A program made the translations under genes and the position numbers. A model generated the notes under the pieces. That model had not been told where the DNA came from. It made no database searches and saw only the letters and a list, made by a program, of their open reading frames with translations. DNA of 64,000 nt from Tuctoria greenei (taxonomy: Eukaryota; Streptophyta; Magnoliopsida; Poales; Poaceae): NCBI GenBank assembly GCA_036927565.1, contig JAYESD010000005.1:99488301-99552300 (forward strand), in the 5' to 3' direction. Positions 10,700 to 22,317 of the stretch are shown piece after piece; positions within the stretch are counted from its first letter, which is position 1; every line of letters begins with the position of its first letter.

Positions 10700-12540
10700 G
10701 GTCCCCATCTCCAGGCGTCAGTTTTTCACAGGCGGTTTTTAACTTTATCTCAGGCGGGTTTTACTTACCAACCGCCTGATAAGATATTTAATCAAGAATA
10801 TTAATCAAGAAGAAGTAAATATCTTCACAGGCGGTTGGTACTTAATAACCGCCTGAGAAGATGTTTATCTCAGTCGGGTATTACTTACCAACCGCCTGAG
10901 ATAATGCCCAATACAGTTCTTCAGTTTCCTTATCCCTTGCTTCTTTTTATTTATATTCCAATATAAATACCCAAACATGTTTAGATTCTGCAAATTGTGT
11001 CCAAATTCGATGATTCTTTCTTCTACGTTTGTATAAAATTAACATCTACCACCTGAACAAAATATTTTAAAACTTGTATAGCTGACATTGTAATGTTCTG
11101 GTAAATATCAAATTAATTTCTACTCACATATTGTTCACCTTTGTGTATCTCATAAAAAAAGATCCTTCACTCAAATTTGTTTGTATGGACATATTTGTAT
11201 TATTTACACATGTATGAATTTTGTTAATTTTTTTAAAAAGCATTCCAACATGTCAAACTTCAAATTATCCATCATTCTAACTAAATGCTCATATACATAT
11301 GAGGCATTCATCAAATTATGAACACACATTGATTCAAAAAAAATTTAAAAATCTGAAAAAATTCATAGAGGTTGGTATGATGAGTAAAAATGTCCACTGA
11401 AAAAATAAATGAAAAAGGCATTATATTCATCAAGATAGAAAAATGAAAAATAGCGTTTGTTGTATGTTTTTTATGTTCCGACCAATTTCAAAAGATTTAT
11501 GAAGTGAAATTGAATGGTAATCTTTACTTATCAATAATATTAAAAGAAAGTGGAATTTTGCCTTTTTAGAGGACCAACATTTAATCAAGAATATTAATTA
11601 AAAAGAAGTAAATATTTTCACAGGCTGTTGGTACTTAATAACCGCCTGAGAAGATGTTTATCTCAGTCGGGTATTACTTACCAACCGCCTGAGATAGTGC
11701 TCGATACTGTTCTTCAGTTTCCTTATCCCTTGCTTCTTTTTTATTTAGATTCCAATATAAATACTCAAACATGTTTAGATTCTGCAAATTGTGTCCAAAT
11801 TTGATGATTCTTTCTTCTACATTTGTATAAAATTAACATCTACCAACTGAACAAAATATTTTAAAACTTGTATAACTGACATTGTAATGTTTTGGTAAAT
11901 ATCAAAATAATTTCTACTCACATATTATTCACATTTGTGTATCTCATAAAAAAAAGATCATTCACTCAAATTTGTTTGTATAAACATATTTGTATCATTT
12001 ATACATGTATGAATTTTGTTAATTTTTTTTAAAAGCATTCCAACATGTGAAACTTCAAATTATCCATCATTCTAACTAAATGCTCATATACATATGACAT
12101 TCATAAAATTATGAACACACATTGATTGAAAAAAATTTAAAAAAATCTAAAAAAATTCATAGAGGTTGGTATTATGAGTAAAAATGTCCACTGAAAAAAT
12201 AAATGAAAAAGGCATTATATCTATCAAGATAGAAAAATGAAAAATAGCATTTGTTGTATGTTTTTTATGTTCTTACCAATTTCAAAAGATTTATGAAGTG
12301 AAATTTAATGGTAACCTTTACTTATCAATAATATTACAAGAAATTGGAATTTTGCCTTTTTAAAGGACCCACATTTAATCAAGAATATTAATTAAGAAGA
12401 AGTAAATATCGTCACACGCGGTTGGTACTTAATAATCTTCTGAGAAGATGTTTATCTCAGGCGGTTATTACTTACCAACCGTCTGAGATAATCTTCTTCT
12501 CAGACGAGTTTGAATTACCAACCGCCTGAGATAATTACCT
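10700..12540. repeat. 793-bp tandem repeat with CAGGCGG hairpins
   Basis: A unit starting atttaatcaagaata occurs at 10786, 11579 and 12373 (periods 793 and 794), giving two full units and a partial third. Each unit opens with a hairpin of the form caggcggttggtacttaataaccgcctg and then about 650 bp of AT-rich non-coding DNA. A further hairpin block precedes the first unit (10720-10785). Units are highly similar with scattered substitutions and short indels. The hairpins match the subterminal repeat style of grass CACTA elements. Confidence 0.85.
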
Positions 12541-12806
12541 TATGATACCCGAGTGTGAGGAACACGATGAACACACTACACATTCATTCATTCACACAGT
12601 TGAAGAACACACAAGATACTCATTCATTAACAATATTCAATCACACATCTCACAAAAGAACACACAAGATACAGAATATTTACAAAAGAACACACAAGAT
12701 ACACAAGTAATATTTAATCACATAGATGAACAAAGATAGATTTCATTCATTAATAATATTTACAAAATAGAAGCAACTAAAAACAACAAATAAAAACTAA
12801 TTAAAT

Positions 12807-12868
12807 CCTACTCCTACTCCTACTCCTACTCCTACTCCTCTTCCTCCTCCTCCTCCTCCTCCTCCTCC
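12807..12868. repeat. TCCTAC / TCC microsatellite
   Basis: Five or more tcctac units run directly into a tcc array. The tcc part encodes the poly-Glu tail of B1 on the minus strand. The tcctac part supplies repeated TAG stops in that frame. Confidence 0.85.
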
Positions 12869-13249
12869 GGCGGCGACTCTGGCGCCGGGGCAGTAGGAGA
12901 CAGGGCCGGTTGCACCGGCTGCACCAGCGGTGCAACCCCGAGGTTGCTAGCCGTCGCCTCCACCAGCGTTCTGCGGCTCGGGGCCAAGAACCCGGGCCAT
13001 CGTCGCGAACAAAATGTCGAGATGATCAACCACCCCCATGAGGGCGTAGAGGTAGTGGCCGATGGTACCCATTCCAGGATACTCTGGAAGGGTACCCAGC
13101 CCCAAGGCATGCATGGCCCGAGATGTATTGTTGTACGCCTCTCGCGCCATGAGGAGGCGCTGCTGGGTGTTGATCCTCTCGGGGGAGCTGCAACATGGTT
13201 TCTTGCAAGGTGACTCCCTTGGAGGGCTTGGCGGCGGAAGGTCGGCCAT
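12832..13249 (-). pseudogene. Gene B1: small acidic-tailed protein of unknown function, B-type copy in CACTA DNA
   Basis: Not recognised. The minus-strand ATG at 13247-13249 (MADLPPPSPPRESP) matches the start of B2 at 29760 (MANLPPPSPPRQSP). A central segment (ALGLGTLPEYPGM, GHYLYALMGVVDHLDIL) is shared with B2 and, more weakly, with A1 and A2. The first frame ends at about 12947, but the continuation seen in B2 (ALV.AT, VQP repeats, then a Glu run) resumes in the next frame and ends in eleven Glu residues, so one frameshift near 12965 breaks the gene. It is divergent from the Transposase_24 gene that starts to the right. The acidic tail suggests interaction with a basic partner; that is inference. 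Confidence 0.55.
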
Positions 13250-14243
13250 AGTGGTGTTGGGTCATCGGAGTAGAGGAAGACGAAGAAAAGAAGTGGATTC
13301 AAAGTGAGCAACGCGCTTGTGGAGAACTAATGGGTGATAGCGCGTCTTTAAGGCCGCGCGGAGTGGAAGATGGAGCTGTTGGTTTACCGCGCATTGAAAT
13401 GTCGCGCCTTGGGGAAAAGAAAGGTCGTGCACGGTCGTCGACACGTCTTCATAGACGGTTGGTGAGGGGTCTTTATGTAGGCTTTCATCAAATTATGAAC
13501 ACACATTGATTTAAAAAATATCAATGTAGTAAATATCTTCTCGGACGGCTGGTAAGTAAAACCCGCCTGAGGTAACCGTCTTCTCAGGCGGTCGGTACTT
13601 AAAACCCGTCTAAGAAAATTGGAGTTTATATATACCCCTCGGCAGCGTAGGAAAAACCTAACCCGCGCGAAACACTTAGACGCCGTTAGGCTGCCAAAAT
13701 TTCGTTTGCCGCCAAGTGTTCGCCCTCGTCACTTCCAGGTACGCCGCCAAGCTTCGCCATCGCCGCCGAGCTTCATCGTCGCCGCCGAGCTTCGCCCTCG
13801 TCACTTCCAGGTACGCCCTCATCGCTGAAAAAGAGTGTCTCTTCTCGCCTGCAGCTACCTCGACTCGCCTCACCTCACCATCCAAATCAAAGTGCCACAC
13901 TTTGCGATTCTTGATACTAGAAAAAGGCTGGAGGATTTGCTTTTTGTCCCTTGCTTGATCAGTTATAGGTCCGGAGCTAGGCGCCGCCTAGTAAACCTCA
14001 AGAACGTGGTCGCCACTCTGAATGAAGCTAGCCTATTTAGAATAAGAAGATAAAATTGCCATTGCTGGTGAGCAACTTTAACATGCTTGTCACCCTTGCA
14101 ATGTATAGGAACCTTTTGGTCAGTCGCCTTAAACCCTAGCATGCCTTATCAAATCCTAGAATGCTTCCATCTTTTTCTTCATGCAACACATCATGTAGAG
14201 TTAATATGCCATTTATTAGATTTTTTGTCTTATTAGTTCTAGC
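13250..14243. promoter_or_regulatory. Divergent intergenic region between B1 and the Transposase_24/Ulp1 gene
   Basis: Left of 13450 is the B1 leader. Two CAGGCGG-type hairpins lie at 13530-13618. A TATATATA box at 13627-13634 points right toward the plus-strand gene. The GC-rich stretch 13660-13830 has a short repeat (gccgccaagcttcgcc, gccgccgagcttc) and looks like an untranslated leader followed by an intron before the ATG at 14244. Confidence 0.5.
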
Positions 14244-17200
14244 ATGGAAAGCCCTAAGAAGATTGGTCCTGGTAGTAACAATAAAGAAGACAATATGGAG
14301 TTTACTGACTCCAGCAGTTCAGGCTCCTATCACAGTCCATTGGATCCTTTTCCGAATATAAAAATTAAAAAGACTTCAGTGGATCTATACCCAGAATATG
14401 ATCCTGCCGACGAGGTATGGATCACGAATCTTAACTTCAACAGTTCAAGTTAATGTTGGTTGTCAAGTATACGAAGTCTTAAAATTTTTTTCTACCTAGA
14501 TTAATCGCGAAGACAATGAGGTGACATCGGCTCCTAAAACTGCAGAAGGTTCTCCAATGGATGAATCCTCAACTTCACTCAAGCGGAAACGAGGGCAACG
14601 AGGTCCCAATAAGGGTCCATTGGACCACATCATGTAAATAACAAGGGTCGGTCCAGGTGGGCTTCCCCAAGAACCACTGGATTCAGTTACCAAGTAATGT
14701 AATGCATGCGGTTTTCCTGTTAGGGAGGTTGTGCCGATCACAACAGAGAGTTGGAGGAAATTACCCGAGCAGACCAAGAATAAGTTGTGGGAAAGGATAA
14801 AGAAACAATTCAAGTTCCCGAAAGGCACATAAGAAGCTGTAAAGAAAGCAACATTGGTCTCTTGCGGCAAAAAGTTTTGATGCTGGAAGAGTGAAATGAA
14901 TGCTTATGTTAAGACCGATAAGTTCCCTAGTCCGAGGAAGATGGGAAAAATCACACAAGCTCAGTGGCAAGAGTTTGTTCGTCAAAAGAGCACACCTGAT
15001 GCTAAAGCTCTAAGTGCAACTAGGTCAGAGCTTGCAAAAAAGAACAAATACCATCATCGCTTGGGGTCTGCCGGATATGCCCCCAAAGTCCAGAAATGGA
15101 ATAAGATATTAGACAAAATTACCAGTAAGGGCAATCCTCACCCATTAGAAGGGTGCGATGAGCGAACTCAATGTTGGGTCTTTGCTTGGTCAGGTTTGAC
15201 CAGCGAGGGCAAACTTGAAAAGCCCGACTCTCTGAATGAAGTAGAGGATAAAATGAAAGAAGTAATTGAAAAGCAACAGAAGGGTCTCTTCAAGCCGAAG
15301 AGGGAGAATGACCAACTTACCTCTATCTTAGGAAACACCGAACACAGCGGACGGGTTCGAGCGGTCTCTTCTCAAATGTCTTGGCTAAATGGTTTCCCTA
15401 AAGATAAAGACACATATAGAAGACGTGAGAAGTTTAAGAAAACACTTGATGAAACGATTTCTCAAAAGGTCATAGAAAATATGCAAGAAATAATGGAAAA
15501 ACTTAGACAATTGGGACAATTAGTGGCACCGAGTACAGTGATGGTTCCAGTGCAAAATGAGCAATTAGTATCTCCAACTGCCTACCCTAGCAGCGTTGGT
15601 TCCGTGCCAGGCTCAGGGTGAACCCATAAGTTCCGTGTCGATGATATTGCTAACGACAAATCTTGTCGCCTTCTTGTCCCGATAGGCAGAGCAGGGAACA
15701 AAACCAAACAGGTTGCCACTTCTATGGCAAAGCCTGATCGTGACTTCAAGGGGAATCCACTTCCGTTGTACTATGCTGTGGTGCAAGTTCTTCAGATCAT
15801 TGATAATGATTATGAAGATTATGAAATAGACCACGTCACACCTGAGGGGATCGCGACTCTGGGGCAGGCTGTCAACCAATTAATCCTTTGGCACTGACGC
15901 GATATCGTGTTGGACGATGAGCCAATTTCTAGCCCCGTCGCATCTCCAAATACTGCAACCCCATCTTCTAAGGTGAAAGTGCATGAAGATCCACTCCCAG
16001 TCCAGGAAGATCCACTCCCCCTATGTCTCAGCAAGGATGATATCCAAGAGAAACAAGTTGGACAACAACTTCAAGCAGTACCAGAGCAAGTTGTTGCTAG
16101 TAAAGAGCAACCAGTTGAGCAACAGCTTGAAGTAGTACTAGACCCAACTACTAGGAGTAAAGAGCAATCAGTTGAACAATAGGTTCAACAACAAGCCAGT
16201 GTCCAACTTCCGACGACTACTCCTTGATCATCAGTGCCTATCAAAGTTACATCATACGAAAATAAGAAACCTTCATCAGAAGTGTCAAAATATTTGGAAA
16301 CTATGAAGGAAAATATTATAAAATCGAGTGCATCTCGTTCTTCTCATGAGCCATCATTAGGAGATATCGAGGAGTGGGAAGAAGACGGCGTCATGTATAA
16401 TCGGCAAACGGCTTTAGTTAAACCAGGAGTTCCAATATACAAGCTTGATGATGTTCCTCCTGAATTTGAGAATGGGAAGCCATTCATGACATCCGTACAA
16501 CTTAGAAAACAACCCGTCCAGCTCAGAAGAATGCATGAGTAGTACATCCTTGCCAGCACAAAATATGGTCTTAATTGCGTCACATTTCGTATTCCAAAAT
16601 AATCATTCTGGAGCACTGGAGTGGATAGACGAGTCATTTTATTTGAAGAGCTGCGTGCCCTTTTCCATCGGGGCATGCTCGAAATCAACCTGCTGCTCGT
16701 CTAGTGCTTTTAAGTGCTCTAATATTTTGTATTTCCTTTTCTTACTACACGCATATGCATTTCATGAGTTATAACAATTCTGGACTTCTTCAATAGGATG
16801 CAATACATGGATAATGAAAAGTTAGAGTGCAAGACAGGTATCCTTGACCCTACTAGGATTGCAAAGGTGCTATTCGACGCCCAGGCGGATCGAGACTCAG
16901 CAAATTTCAAACACATGAAAAAAAGATTTTGAAAAAGCAATCGCAAAACTTAAGAAGGATAAAAGGACAGAAGTTGCAGCTTACATAGGACATGCGATGT
17001 TTAACTTTGTCAGAGACGGCAAGGACCTCGTAAAGGCTCTGTAGAACTTCGAGTAAGTTCGACACATGACATTGAAATAGCAATTATTGGTAATTGTTAA
17101 CACGTGTGTTTGTATGTTTGCAGTAATCACTACATAATTATCTTCATCAAGCCAACGCAGGGAATGGCAACAGTCTTGGACTCGACCGATTTCTCACCAG

Positions 17201-17952
17201 ATCGTTACAAAGATTTCTTTTCCATTTTGAAATTGTACGTTTATTCAATAATTTTAATTTACGCACATTTAGAATGTGTTGACAAGTTTTACATGACATT
17301 TCTTGTATTACAGCGCTTGGCGATTTTACGTAGAATGGCTTGGCAGTGAGAGACCTTCCAATACGAATGCATTTGACATTAAAACGTATTATGCTTGTCT
17401 GAAGCAGCCTGCTGGGAGTGTCTTATGCGGGTATTATGTATGCGAGCATCTTCGGACCGCCGGCGTATATAGAGTGAATCGTGAGGATGTAAGTTATCCT
17501 TAATGTTGATACCTTATTTTCTTACTTTTGTGTTTCATTTTCATTGTAACTAGCATAGTTTAATACTTATATTCTCTGCTGTTCAATATTACCAGAAACA
17601 TTATTTTCATATTTTGATTCCAACTTCAAAATTCAATTGCTCATAGTACAATTGCTCCAAAAGTACCAAATAAATTCAAGTATACTCTCACTTTGATCTA
17701 TACTTTGAGATTGTTCAAACCAATACATTCTAAACCTTGTTATGTGTTATATTGCAGCACACGAAGAATTTGAACGAAGAATGGCCGATTTGTAGAAGTA
17801 TTCCTAGTGGAGGAGCCGACAGGATTGCTGCTAAACTATGTCAATTCATTCATCACAAAATTTTGCACAAAAGAGGGGAGTTCTTTGATGAGGATGGTGC
17901 AGCAGCTGATGTGCCAGAACTTTGCGACTATGCCAATAGAAACAGTTTTTAG
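14244..17952 (+). pseudogene. CACTA second gene: Transposase_24 (Ptta/En/Spm) with DUF8039-like and Ulp1-type C48 protease domains
   Basis: Exons read MESPKKIGPG at 14244, KRKRGQRGPNKGPLDH near 14590, then the Transposase_24 domain at 14890-15620 (TQAQWQEFVRQKSTPDAKAL, YHHRLGSAGY). A DUF8039-like part at 15640-15900 has CRLLVPIGRAGNK and GIATLGQAVNQLILWH. The Ulp1 peptidase at 16540-17952 keeps the triad: His at 17128-17130 (NHYIII), Asp at 17179-17181 (VLDST), Gln at 17405-17407 and Cys at 17426-17428 (SVLCGYYVC). Clean GT-AG introns are visible at 17053-17123, 17235-17313 and 17489-17757. The frame closes with TAG at 17950-17952. TAG and TGA stops at about 14634, 15619, 15895 and 16540 show decay. 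Such proteins bind subterminal repeats; the Ulp1 part may remove SUMO. Confidence 0.8.
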
Positions 17953-18147
17953 TGAAAACTTATAAACTTTGAGATGAATTGTATCTGTAACTTGTACATA
18001 TGTATATTGTTTTAGTGAAATTGACTTCTGTCATGATAATATTGTTGAATTTTGTTCTGTGATGATATTATTGATTTTTGTTCTGTGATTATATTTAATT
18101 GACCTAGAAATTAGAAATAACAGCAGTAGTACTGCATAGGTTATACC

Positions 18148-18412
18148 TTATCACAGGCGGTTATTAACCAACGGCTAGGCATGTCTGTGAAAAACAATTA
18201 TCACAAATGGCTAGATACGAGTAAAGAACCATCTGTGATAACCTAATTATCTCAGGCGGTTACTGTTATGGTAGAAACCGGCTGTGGTAAAAGGTCTTCA
18301 TAGGTGGCTTGATGTAGGTAAACATCCGTCTGTGATAACACCATTATCACAGGCGGTTAGTTATGCTACAAGACCCGCCTCTGATAAGACAATTATCACA
18401 GGCGGATATATA
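18148..18412. repeat. CACTA-type subterminal hairpin repeats
   Basis: At least four units of the form ttatcacaggcggtt ... acccgcctctgataa, with the two arms 12-20 bp apart, lie directly downstream of the Ulp1 gene. They have the same core as the hairpins at 10.7-13.6 kb. Arrays like this near the ends of CACTA elements are the binding sites of the second transposase protein. Confidence 0.75.
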
Positions 18413-18420
18413 TGCTGCAC

Positions 18421-18870
18421 GGTCCCAACGGCTTGACGCGTCCCATCAGCATAAGAGAAAATTAACACGTGTACGCCACACGTACGACTATCTGAGCATT
18501 AATGCTTTGTCGTGATCATGTATGATGGCCGGACATGCATGCATGCTTTTGAAAGAGAGCCAGCGAGGTCTCCATCATGTTTCATGCATGATTGATCACT
18601 TGTTGATGAGGATTTGTGGTGTTGATTTTCTTGTTTCATGATGACATTTCTCTTGTTTTGAAATGTTCTATGTTACTAACTCAATGTTGTTCGTTTATTC
18701 CATATGTTATTTTCTTCTCTTTCCGTTGTCTAATGAACTACGTACTCCGTATTTGTGTTCTATGTGTAACATGCATGTGCAAGACCTCGATCCACGATCA
18801 TGTTAAATTGATGGTGTTATACAAGTGTTTTCCCTTTTGTTGAAAAAATGATCGTCATATTTGTTATTTG
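18421..18870 (+). repeat. Inverted repeat X, left copy
   Basis: Begins ggtcccaacggcttgacgcg and matches, in reverse complement, 30845-31255. A 20-bp identical stretch is cctcgatccacgatcatgtt at 18785-18804 (reverse complement at 30897-30916). Overall the two arms are clearly homologous but diverged. No coding signal inside. Confidence 0.75.
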
Positions 18871-19199
18871 TATATTATTAATATACATTAGTAAAATAAA
18901 TATTTAATATATAAATCAATATTATCATATGAAATATCAACATGGATGGTCCAAACCAACCTACGAAACAAAAACTTTTTGATCGTCGTACATCCAATGA
19001 AACATCAACTAGCATGGATCGAGATCTAGTATACAAAAACATGGATGATCCTATCGAATCCAACATTGACAACAAAAAAACGCACGTACGGGACGGTCGT
19101 TCATTAACAGAGAATACAAATATATAGAACCGCCAGTTCATTAAATAACAGACAGAAAAAAATAATAGATGGAACAAAGGAACAATGACATTGAGTTCA
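18871..19199. other. AT-rich non-coding spacer
   Basis: No supported gene, repeat or site. It ends at the Tekay insertion point. In the empty site it would run straight into 29291. Confidence 0.6.
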
Positions 19200-19204
19200 T
19201 TAAC
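19200..19204. other. Target-site duplication, left (TTAAC)
   Basis: The five bases TTAAC precede the LTR and recur right after the 3' LTR at 29286-29290. Confidence 0.92.
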
Positions 19205-22047
19205 TGTAACACCCTCATTTTCATGCATCATGCCCTACGTACACTCATATACAAGTTTAACATTAACCCACAACAAGAGGAACGAGTTTAAAAATTGATT
19301 TGGAACAAAACTGCACTTAAAATGCAGGAAAGTGGGGACTAGTCCAATTTTACTGAGGACTAGTCCGATTTCTCTCTGACTAAAAATGGACTTGTCCGTT
19401 TTTTGCTGCGGACTAGTCCGATTTTGCCTCTGGAAAATTTCGGACTTGTGCGATTTTGTGCGGACTAGTCCGATATTCTAAGAATCCTTGAAAATTTGCT
19501 ATGTGCCTGGACTTTTTTGGACTAGTCCGGTGTTCCAGCGGACTTGTCCGATTTCCTCTCTGTTTAAAGTCGGACTTGTCTGATTTTTGGCCAGACTTGT
19601 CCGATTTTCTCTCTGGACGACTTGTCCGATATTTCGCGACTCCGAGTTGATCTTTTGTTTTACGAATTGTTTCTTGGGTTTCACGTTAAGTGGGCCCAGG
19701 GACGTCATGCCTAACTCTTTTAGATCCCATGTGGGACTCTAAACCAGCCTCTACTCATCCCAAACTCGAAATCCATCTAACCCTAGCCTCCACCTCTATA
19801 TAAACAACCCCACCCCTTGGATTAACATCTATTTGCCACTTTTCCACCCCACCCAAACCCTAGTTCGTGGAGAGCCACCATCAAGGAGGGAGGAGAAGAT
19901 CCCAAGCAAGAAGAAGAGGATGAAATGAAAGAGGATCAAAATCTCCACCAAGTTTCGTTCCTCATCACCAATTCATCCCCAAGTTCATCCCCAACCCTAG
20001 ATCACCAAGATCCAAGTGCTACCTCCAAGTTTCTTGATTCATTGGAGTCCTAAACACCTGGTATACCTTCTATTCTCTTTTCCTTACGAGAATTCAACCC
20101 CTAATCTCCAAATTCACGTCGATCTAGAAAACCCTAATCTGCTGATCTCGCAGAGTGCGGACTTGTCCGGTCCCTAGCGGACTAGTCCGATCTTCCTAGT
20201 TAAATTGTGTTGAATTGATTCTAAAGTTGGATCTAATCAACTCCAAACCTGTATAAACTTGTTAAAAGCTATTAGAAATAGTTAGTTATTATTAAAAGTA
20301 ATCTAGTAACAAGTTCTACCTTGCATTTGCATTAATCATGCATATCATGTCATATTGAGTAATTATTGTGCACTCTTTGATTATGTTTCTTGTCTTGTAT
20401 GTTTATTGTGTGGATTAGACCGATTTGTGCTGGAAAGTGCTACAGAGGATCTACAGCACCAAGAGTTTGAAGGCTTTGACCCTAATCAACAGCAAGAGCA
20501 AGTCAAGTGTCCTTGAAGCATATTGATCCTGTTTTTTTAATAAATGTTTTGTTCGCAAAATTGCATGCTTGTGTCAATTTGATGAGAATCCTATGATAGG
20601 AAGTTTACTAGCTTTGTTTGACCACCTTTGTCACCTGGAATATATGGTAGAGAGTCGGGAAGTTTTTTTTTACCGTTTGCTTCGCTTAATAAACCGGGAT
20701 GGGAAAACAACTATACCACTCAATTTAATTATGCATGGATGAGATTATGGTTAACATGAACTGGTTAATGTGATATGGTAATGGGTGATCTAAGCAAGCC
20801 TGGTATGTGGATGGGTTGGATGTTATGGTGGTTTGCTTGCTATAGATCTAAGGATCGGTGCATGCGAGAATAAGCCAGGACTACAACACCACCACGAGGC
20901 CAAGTATGGGTGCGGCGTAGCTGATTAATTAGGGCTTTGCTAGTGCTGTTTTGACCATTGTGGATGCTCGGGGAAGGGGTAGTCGGATTGGGTTTGTTGA
21001 TGATTGGTGGGACTACCCTGGGATCCGAATGGCTCAAGAGGGGGCCCTTGATTGAAGATGTGCTCTGTAGGAGACATCACCACCGCTGAAACCTCAGTGG
21101 GGTCTAAATAGGCTAGTAATCCATTTGTAAAGGCTATTTTGTGATCTCTTGGCCACACACCGATGGAAGTGTGAGACGGCATAATAGAGGTTCTAGTCAT
21201 CAAAAGGTGATGAAATCACAAACACGTGGGTAAATAGGTACAAACTCTGCAGAGTGTGTCTAAAACTATCATTATAGCCGTGCTCCTGGTTATGAGCACC
21301 TGGACAACTTCCATGATTAGAGGGAAATTGGGATTTGGGATGGTTATGGTTTGGTAATGGTTATGGTTTGGTAATGGTTATGGTTTGGTAATGGTTATGG
21401 TTGGTATTATGGTTATGGATTAATTTCTGGTATTGAATATGGTTATTGGCAAATGGTGAAATCTGGAATTATTGATGAGGATGGTGAATTGTGGACTGGT
21501 ATTATGATATTACTTATGATTATGATGGGTTTGATTCATATAAATATTATATATTGCTCCTCAAATGTTTTACAGTACTTTTTAGCACTTTGCCATTATT
21601 ATTGTCGTCATTTGAATCAGCCACATGTCATACTTTCCACACTTGCTGAGTACGACATGTACTCACTCTTGCAATCCCCCCCCCCCAAACAGTTGTAGGT
21701 CAGGATTGGGAGTTTAATGGTGATAATGCGGAGTTCTAGGCCATGTCTACCGTCCGCTTTGCCTGTGGTGTTGATTGGAGCTGTGCTATACCCTATTGCT
21801 TATGCTGCCTAGCTTTTTAGTTTGCTTAATTAGTTTATTTCTGCTGCATTAGTTGAGCTTGTCATAAATATTCATTAGAGGTTGTATTTGAGGATAATAT
21901 GGTTCGTGTAAGAAAATTTGGTTAATTAATCTTGTCTTGTGGTAATTTTCTGTATACTCTTTTGTGAATGCACTCGTGTATGTGTGTTGAACATCCTGGG
22001 CACACATATGCATTAGCTTGGTTCATTTTTCGGAACCGGACGTCACA
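19205..22047 (+). repeat. 5' LTR of the Tekay element (2843 bp)
   Basis: Starts TGTAACACCC and ends ACGTCACA. A TATATAAAC promoter box is at 19797-19805. It includes a cluster of GGACTAGTCC palindromes (19332-19640), a repeat of ggttatggtttggtaat (21345-21400) and a C10 run near 21677. It is 434 bp longer than the 3' LTR because of three segments absent there. Confidence 0.93.
19332..19640 (+). repeat. Array of GGACTAGTCC / GGACTTGTCC motifs in the Tekay LTR
   Basis: About twelve copies of cggactagtccga or variants such as cggacttgtccga at irregular 20-40 bp spacing, upstream of the TATA box at 19797. Two more copies lie at 20157-20195. The 3' LTR has the same array (27008-27325). The spacing and position suggest transcription factor sites or an RNA structure; neither is shown by the sequence alone. 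Confidence 0.85.
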
Positions 22048-22049
22048 GA

Positions 22050-22065
22050 TTGATATCAGAGCCAC
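22050..22065 (+). other. Primer-binding site, initiator tRNA-Met type (Tekay)
   Basis: Two bases after the LTR is ttgatatcagagccac, close to the TGGTATCAGAGCC consensus complementary to the 3' end of initiator tRNA-Met. It has two mismatches. Confidence 0.8.
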
Positions 22066-22317
22066 AAGTTGACCGTAGGATGCAGCCTAGATAGAATGGA
22101 CACTTTAGAGCACATAGGGGCACTCAGGAATCGATTTGATTTTGTTGGCTTGCTGTTTGCTATATATATTGTTTGCTTGTGTGCTTAATAGAGGATTTTG
22201 GGGTGCTTTAGCATTGCCATGTCCACCTAGGCTAGTGTAGCTAGTTGTTTAGTTTCATATCCCTTGGTGCATATAGTTGGGGACGTTCTCTAATTCTTAC
22301 CTATTGCTTTTCTTCAG

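Noticed and set aside
12542..12739. Short His/Thr-rich open frame
   Set aside because: Built from imperfect acacaagata repeats in the 3' flank of B1.
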